A DNA stretch of 64,000 nucleotides from Skeletonema tropicum (taxonomy: Eukaryota > Bacillariophyta > Thalassiosirophyceae > Thalassiosirales > Thalassiosiraceae), in the NCBI GenBank assembly GCA_037178625.1, contig CM074137.1, forward strand, positions 2,728,001 to 2,792,000. Direction: 5' to 3'. Below, one piece after another: positions 1 to 8,086 of this stretch. Both the position numbers and the translations under genes were made by a program. The first letter of the stretch is position 1, and each line of letters starts with the position of its first letter. The notes beneath the pieces are model-generated. The model did no database searches, had not been told where the DNA came from, and worked only from the letters and a program-made list of their open reading frames with translations.

Positions 1-210
1 TGGAGTCGTGCATCTCAAGTACTATCCATTAGGAGGTCCAGGATGGATCCAGAACTTGCCCAGCGCATCATGTACACCCGTGAAAACAACCGCCTTCTAC
101 ACATGTACTATGAAGAGTTGACGGAGAAGCCTGTCGCTGATGCCTACCTTCCTCCATTGAGGGATACTGAAACGGATATTGGTCAACACGACCACTTGTT
201 GCTCTTCTGA
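1..210 (+). CDS. 3' end of an unrecognised protein gene (cut by window edge)
   Basis: The frame is open from base 1 and ends with TGA at 208-210, giving 69 residues. The tail is charged and Tyr/Leu-rich (RIMYTRENNRLLHMYYEELT, then LPPLRDTETD and HDHLLLF). An ATG lies at 43 but the frame continues upstream of it, so this is probably the C-terminus of a longer protein. I do not recognise the family. It could be the last exon of a host gene or a fragment of a mobile element, and only the missing upstream sequence would tell. Confidence 0.4.
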   Translation, partial: WSRASQVLSIRRSRMDPELAQRIMYTRENNRLLHMYYEELTEKPVADAYLPPLRDTETDIGQHDHLLLF

Positions 211-481
211 GACTTGTTGAATGAGATGATGGGGGTTTGTGGGTGCTGCATGAGTAAGCTGGGGGGCTTATTTGATCGCAACGAGCATTGGAATAAGAAT
301 AGATCAACATAATTGCTCTGTTATTACTGCTTTCTCGTAAATCTGACTGCTTTCTCGTAAATCTGCGTTTTTGCTCACGTTGGCTCACGTTACTCACGTC
401 CATCGTCCTGAAAATTTTTGATGATCACACGAGGTGTGATATGATGGAACGTGACCCATCTCTAGATATTTTGTAGAACTA
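211..481. other. Non-coding stretch left of the transposon
   Basis: No gene is seen here. It contains a perfect adjacent duplication of a 20-bp word at 326-345 and 346-365, then three CTCACGT words between about 375 and 400. It ends in the TA dinucleotide (480-481) that forms the left target site of the transposon. Confidence 0.5.
326..365. repeat. 20-bp perfect tandem duplication
   Basis: The word ACTGCTTTCTCGTAAATCTG occurs twice head to tail with no mismatch. It lies about 120 bp outside the transposon end, so it is host or older repeat sequence rather than part of the element. Confidence 0.8.
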
Positions 482-509
482 CAGTCGTCGTACGGTTATT
501 TTGACACAC
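482..509 (+). repeat. Left terminal inverted repeat
   Basis: It begins CAGTCGTCGTACGGTTATTT immediately after the TA target site. It matches the reverse complement of 3847-3874 at 27 of 28 positions (G/A difference at position 13). Confidence 0.92.
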
Positions 510-702
510 GCTTATTTTGACATTACAGTTATTTTGACACAGCAGCAGAGAACACTACCTTCTCTTATCGCTGGCTTCCCCGCTTCTCCCGAGGAGGGAG
601 AAGAGGCAGCTCAGCCACACAAACCACCATGACCATGACCATGACATTACCATACACAATACTTACACAATACAGCGAGACAAATTAATAAAGTAAACGA
701 CA

Positions 703-3693
703 ATGAGTGCTGCTAGATGTGCTGCGGGCGATTATTGCGACATGGAAGGCCTCCCCTTGCCGCCTGAAGGCAGCAGGGATTCGAGACACTTTTGTCTTCG
801 TTGCGGACATCAGAAGCATGCGCCGTGTGGGCACCAATTTGATGATTTGCGAGGTAACGAAGAAGAATACAAAGATATCCTTGATGTCATTGCGCCTAAA
901 AAGGATGGTGATCGACCTAATCCTAAGCCAGCGGGGAAAAAAGGTCCGCAACTTGAAATTTGTTTTAACTGTGTTCATCAAATCCGGTCATCGACAACAA
1001 CACCGGCAGCTGCACCCGCACCCTCACCTATGCCCGTCGAAACTCCAGCCACCACCACCACCACGAACTCTTCGGTCCAAACCACAGCGAGAAGTTCAGC
1101 GTCAGCAAATGCAGCAGATGTTTCAGCGGCAGCCGCTCCTTTGCCTTCCTCTACCGCTTCCGCTGCAAAGAAAAGTAATGGAGGAGGTGTCGTTGACTTA
1201 ACTGCCGATGCACCAAAGAAGAAGAAATCAAAGCAAACAAAACTAAAGCCCCCTTCTGGAGGAAAAAGAAAGAAGAAGCCGCCGAAGCCAAGGAAGGAGC
1301 GAACAAATTATTCAATTCAAAAAAGGCTTGAGATATTGGAGTACAAAGCTAAATATGGTGGTGGGCCAGCTGTGAGGAAATATAAGTGTTCCAGACAAAA
1401 TCTTAGTTATTGGGAGCAGCAAAAAGCGGAATACTTGAACGTGGTAAATCATAGCGGCAACAAAAATAGGATCGTGAAAAACGATCCATTGTTGCGAATA
1501 AAAATTGGTATCAGTGCGTTCTATGAACTCAATAAAACGATGCCAAAAGATTGTCAGATAAACATTACAGGTAAGTTGGAGTCATGAATTAATCTTGGAT
1601 GCAACACATGAAATATCCGTCGAACCTGACACATATGCCTTCTTTACACATTTTCAGGCGAGGTGATATCTGCTCGAGCTATTGTGATTAGAGATCGTCT
1701 TCTTGAGATACATGCGGAATCGAACTTTTTGACTGATCATGAAGTGACGCAGATGAAGAAATGCACATTCTCTCAAAGCTGGAGCAACAAGCTAGCTAGA
1801 AGCAATGGGTGGAAAAGCAAAAAATTGCACGGAGAAGCTGGGTCCGTTGATGTCGACAAGGCAGCGCCCGAGATCGAAAGGATTTGCACCCTTATTGCTG
1901 AGTATGACCTTGATCATGTCTATAACATGGACGAGACTGGTCTCTTCTTCAAGTGCCTCCTGAACCGCTCCTACCTCAAGAAGGAAGATTACAAGAATGC
2001 TCGTGGAAATAAATTGATGAAGGCAAAAGATCGTGTTACTGTCTATGTTTGCACAAATGCTGATGGTTCGGACAAGGTGCCACTCGCAATGATTGGCAAA
2101 TCCAAAGAGCCTCGGTGCTTTCTCCGACGCCAGAAGAAACTCACGTACTATAGTCAACGCAGAGCTTGGTCTGACACTGTTACCTTCCACAAGTGGTGGA
2201 GAATGTTCCTTCATCACATTAGGAGGAGAACAACGAAGAAAGTGCTTCTCATTTTAGACAACTGTGGACCACACGGTGATGAGTTGATCGATCCCGAAGG
2301 ACAAGTGACAGTCGTCTTCTTGCCCCCGAATTGCACTTCCATGTTCCAGCCTATGGACGCCGGCGTCATTGCGATGTTGAAAAAGAACTACCGCACACAG
2401 CTTTTGTTGATCATGTTGCAAACATTCGACGATCGAGAACATCGACGCAGTCAGGCAAAGGGAATGGCTGCTGGAACCAAGGGCTTGGATGAGGGACACC
2501 ATCCTCACTTACGAGATGCAATGGATATCCTTTATAAGGTTTGGGAAGAAGTGAAGCCAGAGGCTGTTAAGAAGTGTTGGATTAAGTCTCAACTGATTGG
2601 TCGAGACGATATCACTAGTTTATCTGCGATCGCTCCTGGAAACGATAGTGTCGATAGTGAAGCAGTTGCTGATGCTGCCACGACTACTGATGCGGATGGT
2701 GATGTCAATATGGAGCCAGAAGTCGTTGCAGCGGCTGGAGATGATAGTGAGACTTCTGATGGCGATGATGCTGAAATGGAACGACTCTACGAGTTGGCGA
2801 ACCAGTTTGCCAAAGACAACAACGATCGGCAACGTTGTCTGGACAACATGTCGGACTACGATGTCATGATTAACGAACTAGTAATGACCATGAAGAGTAC
2901 ACCACCAGAAGATGCCCAGAAGATGATGCGTGATTGGATGAATATGGAGGAGAATGATTACTGCAGAGAGTTGCAGAGGGAAGAAGTTTCAGAACTTCTG
3001 GAGGACTGTGATTTGTTGCTTGATTTGCAGAACGAGGATGATGAGATTGATGACGCCGAAGGCGAGGTAGAGGATCAGCAAGCGCCAAAAGTGCCTCCTA
3101 AAGCAGAACGACTTAGGGAAATGGCAGCACAAGTGAAGCAACTTTCCATCGAAGTTGACGGATTTGAGGAAGAAATCTTTGCTGAGGTCTTTGGTGAGGA
3201 CTTTGCGCAGGATTTAAGTGATTTGTCAAACATTTTCTTGTCAAAGTGTCGCCTTTTCGAAGCGAAAAAGTTGGAGAAGAAGCTTGCAGGCAATAAGTTG
3301 CGACAACCGAATGTGGCGCCATACTTTAGGGTTCAGAAAGCTGCATCCAAGCCTTACTCACGGCACGACAATGCGTATTGGTTATTGGATCAATGTAAAA
3401 AGCATATCAAAGATTCGTCCGAGACACCATTGCTGCTTGCAGAGGCAGCATTAGACGCAATCAAGAAACTCCGTGAGAATGAGAATGCGGGTTCAGAGGA
3501 GGACGACGAGAATGACGACGAGGATGATGATGCAGATGCACGGTACAATATCTTCTTCAATTCATTTGGTCATCTACGCTCTCGTAACGTCGAATTGATT
3601 ATGGTCTTAAACAGCAAATCTGATGAATTGGTGAAAGATTTATCGTTGACTCTGGAACAACTGAAATTGACGTGGGAGCATGAAGACTTCTAA
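703..3693 (+). CDS. Pogo/Tigger-like DDE transposase (two exons)
   Basis: Exons 703-1570 and 1658-3693 join in frame (donor GTAAGT, acceptor TTTTCAG) to give 967 residues. The first ~100 residues are Cys/His-rich (CLRCGHQKHAPCGH, then CFNCVH), suggesting a zinc-binding region. A low-complexity Thr/Ala linker and a Lys-rich block follow. A psq/CENP-B-type helix-turn-helix comes next (YSIQKRLEILEYKAKYGGGP) and continues across the splice into a CENPB-like domain. The DDE catalytic core is clear: NMDETGLFF (first Asp), LLILDNCGPHG (second Asp) and PPNCTSMFQPMDAGVI (third Asp). The last ~300 residues are acidic and may be a regulatory tail. No disabling mutation is visible. The ATG at 703 lies about 220 bp inside the left terminus. 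Confidence 0.88.
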
Positions 3694-3846
3694 ATATGTA
3701 AGCAACCTTGCTTTGTCTCCTCCTTTGTCTGAAACCTATGTACATACCTATGTACTGGTATTTAAGCTTATGTACCGATGCCTATTTACTTGCTACACGG
3801 ATGTTTTGACAAGTACGGTTATTTTGACACGCTGAGCCAGAACACA

Positions 3847-3874
3847 GTGTGTCAAAATAACTGTACGACGACTG
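3847..3874 (-). repeat. Right terminal inverted repeat
   Basis: Read on the minus strand it begins CAGTCGTCGTACAGTTATTT, matching the left end with one mismatch, and is followed by TA (3875-3876). Just inside it, 3813-3830 repeats the same word in the opposite direction, so 3813-3865 could fold into a hairpin. Confidence 0.92.
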
Positions 3875-3991
3875 TACATAACCACGAATCGGGCATCCCA
3901 CACTACAGGTCTCGGTTATCTCTGCTCAGCGATGGTTGGTTGATGGAATGTTTGGGATGATGAGAGGCTAGTGAAAACAAGTGATTTGCAG

Positions 3992-4543
3992 GTGGTATCT
4001 ATGATTATGTAAGGAAGACGGGGCATTCACGTGGGCATTATCACCCACAACTTGAACAGTGGCGAGTACGAATCGTCGATGTACTCCATCTTCTCCAAGA
4101 GCTCCACACAGATGGCAGAACCATAAAGATGCATTCTTTCGAACTGTCTTTGTATAGAGTATCTCAAGTCATCTGTGAATCCGTGAGTTGCCGTACTTCT
4201 TTACTCCCCGTGGTCGGCCTTGCGGACTGGGACTATCGACACGCCCTACACCCTATTGTAAGTATACCCTCCTTGCAATGAATGTTGCGAAAGTCACAAA
4301 TGGACATCTTCTGTCTCATGTGCCGAAGAATGATGGAGTGATGAAAGCCTCAAAATATTAAGTGCTAAGACATGGCTGACAGGAAACGGAAACCGGGTAT
4401 TGTCCTCATCAGATGATTGGACACTGGGTGTTGGAGCAATACCGGTGAAACGCAACAGAAATGGAAAGGGCAGGGGAAGGCATCCGTACAAAAACAAGTG
4501 GGACTTCGTGCAAAGAGAAAGTAGATGTGTTTACAATCAATAA
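3992..4543 (+). CDS. Possible exons of an unrecognised gene (partial)
   Basis: An open frame at 3992-4257 sits between a good acceptor (TTTGCAG) and donor (GTAAGT). It can be joined to 4370-4543 (acceptor TGCTAAG, stop TAA) in the same phase, giving about 145 residues: GHYHPQLEQWRVRIVDVLHL, then PVVGLADWDYRHALHPI, then a basic tail. It has no start codon here. Any 5' exons would lie left of the transposon, so the element may sit in an intron of this gene. I do not recognise the product, and a chance ORF remains possible. Confidence 0.33.
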
Positions 4544-5071
4544 AGACAGGACACAAGAATCATTGGCTCGAACATCCATACATAGAGTGCCCGAGCTAAG
4601 CAGTAGTAACGCTGGTACTTGGGCGCTCAGTCAACACAAGATATTCTTTTACCTTAAGATGGATAATGAAGCATTAGATGATTATATTGACACTGATGAT
4701 ATCATCGGGCCATAGTAAAGAGATCAATCGAAGCTTTAGTTTATCGTGTGCAGTGGCATGCATAGAGAGCGTTTGCGTGTGTATGTAGTTTCTACTATAT
4801 GTAACAGAAATTTTAAAGTGTACTGTATGTAGTTTCTACTAGAATGCAGTTCCCGCAAAATTCTAGATAGGCCTACGTAGGAATTCAAAATGTAGCGCAG
4901 TGGGGTGTCAACTGGTGTCAAGCAAGTGATCACAGGGCTTTTTGGCTTTTTGGCTAACCATTCCACCAGGAGGGGTATTCCGCTAAGTAACCAAGTTGTC
5001 AGCCACGAGACATCGGACAGTTACTCCTGTAACCATTTTTGCTAATAGTGTGGCAGCCACGAGACATCTGA
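4544..5071. other. Intergenic, no gene seen
   Basis: AT-rich sequence without a convincing ORF. A CTACGTAGGAATT word at 4873-4885 recurs in the next promoter region (6195-6205). The block 4998-5040 (GCCACGAGACATC, then GTTACTCCTGTAAC) is a degenerate duplicate of 5052-5090. Confidence 0.4.
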
Positions 5072-5117
5072 GAGTTACACATGTAACGATTTGGCTGACA
5101 AGTTTCCCGAGCCACCA
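5072..5117 (+). promoter_or_regulatory. Upstream element shared with the gene at 6294
   Basis: The core GTTACACATGTAAC (5074-5087), an interrupted inverted repeat with GTTAC/GTAAC arms, is followed by CGATTTGGCTGACA and GAGCCACC. The same core and trailing words occur at 6239-6280, about 40 bp before another ATG. Here it lies about 120 bp before the ATG at 5205. A related copy with GTTACTCCTGTAAC lies 57 bp upstream. A promoter or 5'-UTR role is inferred from position only. Confidence 0.4.
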
Positions 5118-5204
5118 CCACCGACCATCAAATAAAAATAATAGTGTCCATGAGAGAGAGATTCACCATGGAACATTAAATAGACAACATAGATCATCAA
5201 CAAT

Positions 5205-5423
5205 ATGTCGTCAAACAAAATGAAGTATGATGAATGGGCTGACAAGCAGCGTAAAGAGAGAGGGGACACAGTAGAAGTAGGCTCGAAACGATTGAGGAAG
5301 GTAAATCCAAAATATGTCGACAACCAAAAAAGTCACAGCAACACCTCCATTGCCCAAAACAACATCAATAATGAAATTGAGTCGAATGCTGTTTCGTCCA
5401 AAGAGGTACAGGTGAAGAAATGA
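5205..5423 (+). CDS. Hypothetical basic protein, 5' part of a two-frame gene
   Basis: ATG at 5205 opens a 72-residue frame rich in Lys, Asn and Ser (DEWADKQRKERGDTVEVGSK) that ends in TGA at 5421-5423. That stop overlaps the ATG of the next ORF as ATGA. The two frames probably belong to one protein split by a one-base shift or an unseen small intron, because dicistronic translation is unusual in a nuclear gene. No family is recognised. Confidence 0.4.
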   Translation: MSSNKMKYDEWADKQRKERGDTVEVGSKRLRKVNPKYVDNQKSHSNTSIAQNNINNEIESNAVSSKEVQVKK

Positions 5424-6100
5424 CGAAGGCTAATGACAGTGGGAAGAAGGGAAAGGATGATAATGATATTATTGTACTGGGGGGTGATGATGAATTGACA
5501 GCTGAGGATCAAACGCCCTTCACTTCTACAATCGCAGGTTCAAAGAGCCACGCAGAAAAGTTGATGTCGAGCTTCCGCAGTATGATTGTTTCCACTTCAA
5601 TAGAAGAGTTGCAGGATTGTGTACTGACTGCAAGTGCAAGCCTTGCTTGCACAGAACATGTTATGGGTTCTACAAGCAAAGAAAGGAAAGTGAAATCATT
5701 GGTGCAGCGTTGGATAGCTTCTCCGCCCGAACGTATTAAATCAAATGAAGATGGTGAAGTAGTTGCTGAGGATATTCTCATCGAGAGGGATGTTGTTATT
5801 ATTGCAAACGTGAAGATTGGAAATGGAGCAAACGCTACTACGGTGCAACGACCATTTCGTGTCATGGTGATTCATGATAAACATTACAACAAGTGGATGA
5901 TAAGTCAATCGTCTAGTAAGAAGTGGGGGAAAGAAGCAAAGCCATACAAGGTAGACATTCGAATGCTCCGGAAGAATGAAGTTGGTGAGTATGAAGATGT
6001 CGAATTATATGATGCAGATTACAACAAGGAAGAGGTTGCAAAGCGTATTGGAGAGAATTTGATTCTCGATGTAGTTGGAAAGTTGCATGTAATTGGTTGA
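5420..6100 (+). CDS. Hypothetical protein, 3' part of the two-frame gene
   Basis: A 226-residue frame with ATG at 5420 and stop at 6098-6100. It starts with a Lys/Asp-rich linker (NDSGKKGKDDNDIIVLGGDD), followed by a mixed alpha/beta-looking region with VQRPFRVMVIHDKHYNKWMI and a conserved-looking C-terminal stretch (YKVDIRMLRKNEVGEYEDVE). No signal peptide or membrane segment is seen. I cannot assign a function. It shares an upstream sequence block with the RING-Sel1-MYND gene at 6294. Confidence 0.5.
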   Translation: MTKANDSGKKGKDDNDIIVLGGDDELTAEDQTPFTSTIAGSKSHAEKLMSSFRSMIVSTSIEELQDCVLTASASLACTEHVMGSTSKERKVKSLVQRWIASPPERIKSNEDGEVVAEDILIERDVVIIANVKIGNGANATTVQRPFRVMVIHDKHYNKWMISQSSSKKWGKEAKPYKVDIRMLRKNEVGEYEDVELYDADYNKEEVAKRIGENLILDVVGKLHVIG

Positions 6101-6238
6101 GTTCATTAATAATGGGGTTATTTCATGTTAGACTTTTCGTAGAGGTTCAGCCTCCCTACCCATGTAACCCGATGTTACAGATCCTAGTACAAGTTTACGT
6201 AGGAATTAAATTCCTACGTCATCAGCGAGGAAGCCAGC

Positions 6239-6280
6239 AGTTACACATGTAACGATTTCGCGGACAGGTTGAGGCCACCC
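6239..6280 (+). promoter_or_regulatory. Upstream element shared with the gene at 5205
   Basis: GTTACACATGTAAC (6240-6253), then CGATTTCGCGGACAGGTT and GGCCACC, ends 14 bp before the ATG at 6294. It matches 5072-5117 with a few differences. Upstream at 6195-6219 there is an inverted repeat TACGTAGGAATT/AATTCCTACGT. Function is inferred from recurrence and position. Confidence 0.4.
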
Positions 6281-6293
6281 CTCCTATTCCACC

Positions 6294-7556
6294 ATGGCCG
6301 ACGAGATGGAGCAGCAGCTGCGGGCCAAGATTGCTTCACAGAAGGCTGCACTTGCTGAGCTTCCCTCACTAAAAAGTATAGTTCATGAGACTGGTCTGAT
6401 GTCGCCTGAGACCAAGGCAAGGGCACAACAAATCAAAGAGCTGTCAGACATTGAAGAGCAACTCGAGCTACTCATCGAATCTAAGCGGGTGGAGGCCGTT
6501 ATCAGTCTTCAAGACAAGCTGCATCCTCCTAAAACCCCTGAGGATTGCCCCATATGTCTTGAAACAATCAAACACGTCAATAACAGGACAATAAGTCGAT
6601 TGTATTGCTGCGGTGGTTGGATATGTGAACAGTGCTTCGAAGAACGCAAAGCCAAGGAAGACAAAAAAGGAATTGATGAGATGTTCTCTAACAAATGTCC
6701 TCTTTGTCGGGAGAAATTTGTCAATGGTAAGGAAGCTGGACTCATGGTGTTGGAGCATTCAAAGAAAGGCAAGGCCTGGGCGCAGTATCTGATTGGGGCA
6801 TGGTGCTTGAATGCGACGTCTGCGAAAGAAGTCGGCCTTTCTTTCGATGGAAAGAAGTGTCGGGATTTGATCGAACGAGCTGCGGATCAAGGTGACCCGC
6901 ATGCGTTGTTCTTTATGTCGAAGCAGTATGGTGATGAAGATATGAACAAGCTGCATTATTTGAAAAGGGCTGCAGATCTTGGACACCCAGAAGCGCAAGA
7001 CGATCTGGCTTCAGTTTACAGGAGGAACAATGAGAAAGAAAAATATCTTCATTACCTCACACTCGCGGCAAGTCAGGGATATGCCAGGTCGTGTGGTTTA
7101 TTGGGAGGTATGTTTCTAGATGCTGAATGTGGTCTGACGCAATCTCACATCCTTGCGAAACACTACGCTGGAAAGAACTTAGAAAGAGATATATCCGCCT
7201 ACAACTTTTCAACTGTTTCATTCTTCTTAGTAAGGGGGCGTTATGAAGGTTTTATTGACATTCCTGGGCATAGTCCCATCCCAAAGTTTTTATTCTCGGG
7301 ACGAAGAGTGTTGGAGGGAGATTTGCCCGCGAAAACAACAGATTTGTTGACCAAGCGCGATTTGTTGACCAAGCGCATATCGATATTAGAGGACCAGGTA
7401 AAGAGTCACTGCGCAAATTGCAGAAAGAAGGTAGGATGCTCTCCATTCAAGCGTTGTGCGAGGTGTTCAGGAGTTTGGTACTGTGGAAAGGACTGCCAAG
7501 TCCAACACTGGAAGGCTGGACACAAGATTGACTGCATCAAGATCAAGATGAAATGA
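6294..7556 (+). CDS. RING-Sel1-MYND protein (copy A)
   Basis: An intronless 420-residue protein. An N-terminal coiled-coil-like stretch (residues ~1-75) precedes a RING-type zinc-binding region (CPICLETI, RLYCCGGWICEQCFEE, CPLCREKF; ~83-143). Its third ligand pair reads CC rather than the usual C-x-H. Sel1-like repeats follow (AADQGDPHALFFMSKQYG, YLKRAADLGHPEAQDDLASV, LAASQGYARSCGLLGG). The C-terminus is a MYND zinc finger (CANCRK, RCARCSGVWYCGKDCQVQHW, HKIDC). By family knowledge this suggests a protein-interaction adaptor or E3-type ubiquitin ligase. It is about 85% similar by eye to the C-terminal part of the gene at 8087 and is one half of a tandem duplication. Confidence 0.85.
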   Translation: MADEMEQQLRAKIASQKAALAELPSLKSIVHETGLMSPETKARAQQIKELSDIEEQLELLIESKRVEAVISLQDKLHPPKTPEDCPICLETIKHVNNRTISRLYCCGGWICEQCFEERKAKEDKKGIDEMFSNKCPLCREKFVNGKEAGLMVLEHSKKGKAWAQYLIGAWCLNATSAKEVGLSFDGKKCRDLIERAADQGDPHALFFMSKQYGDEDMNKLHYLKRAADLGHPEAQDDLASVYRRNNEKEKYLHYLTLAASQGYARSCGLLGGMFLDAECGLTQSHILAKHYAGKNLERDISAYNFSTVSFFLVRGRYEGFIDIPGHSPIPKFLFSGRRVLEGDLPAKTTDLLTKRDLLTKRISILEDQVKSHCANCRKKVGCSPFKRCARCSGVWYCGKDCQVQHWKAGHKIDCIKIKMK

Positions 7557-7922
7557 CCATATTTATTACACCTGAAGAAAAATGCAGACTCATTCAACTA
7601 CATGTACGACAATGATTACTACCCTACCATACTAAACATAAGGGATAGCGATCATTTGGTACCATTGTAGTAAATCTTAGGAAAGGTCTAGAGACCCTTT
7701 TTTGTCTGCCTTGTGCGTCTCGAATCCATGTAGGAATTAGTACTTGAAATTCCCCCAACCGAGGCCGTCAGCGTGAGCAGTGAGCTGAATGCAAGGGCTG
7801 ATATGAGCAAATAATAAAGACATCGCATACATACATCGCAGACAATTATTCAATTATCATACATAGTAGAAAATAGGAAGTGGTGCATGCTAGAGCAGTA
7901 GCAAGCTTTAAAGCGTAATAAC

Positions 7923-7997
7923 ATGAAGACAACTGAAGATCGCAACAGCACTGAAATAATCGACGTAGATGCCCCCGCTGCTACGAAAAAACGAAGA
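7923..7997 (+). pseudogene. Truncated 5' fragment of the XPF/ERCC4 gene
   Basis: 75 bp starting ATGAAGACAACTGAAGATCG match 10555-10629, the true start of the XPF gene, with two or three substitutions. Homology ends after the KKRR codons and unrelated sequence follows. It is a relic of the tandem duplication and marks its right breakpoint. Confidence 0.85.
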
Positions 7998-8086
7998 AAC
8001 TGGCTTTTGACATAACTGGCGAAGAGTCAAGTAAGTAGTTGCAGTAGTTTTAATAAACGACACCCGTGGCAACGCGACTCCTCTCC

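Larger units (their letters stand above)
482..3874 (+). mobile_element. Complete pogo/Tigger-like DNA transposon (Tc1/mariner superfamily)
   Basis: The element is 3393 bp, flanked by TA on both sides (480-481 and 3875-3876), the target duplication typical of Tc1/mariner/pogo. It is bounded by 28-bp terminal inverted repeats that differ at one base, and it carries one spliced transposase gene on the + strand. Copies of the word TTATTTTGACA recur just inside both ends (497, 512 and 529 on the left; 3819 direct and 3849-3860 inverted on the right) and are candidate transposase-binding sites. With intact ends and an open transposase the element looks recent and possibly active. The family call rests on the DDE and CENP-B-like motifs of its protein. 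Confidence 0.9.
6294..7997 (+). repeat. Segmental duplication, left copy
   Basis: This block (RING-Sel1-MYND gene, about 365 bp of spacer, and the first 75 bp of an XPF coding region) is repeated in the same order at 8958-10629. The spacer keeps long shared words such as GTCTGCCTTGTGCGTCTCGA and CCATGTAGGAATTAGTA in both copies. Confidence 0.85.

Noticed and set aside
707..1201. 164-codon + frame overlapping transposase exon 1
   Set aside because: Shadow frame of the Thr/Ser/Ala-rich linker; the 703 frame holds the HTH and splices correctly to the DDE core.
1792..2217. 141-codon minus frame inside the transposase
   Set aside because: Antisense shadow of the DDE domain with no recognisable motif.
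4461..4715. 84-codon + frame
   Set aside because: Overlaps the better-supported 4370-4543 frame and has no recognisable motif.
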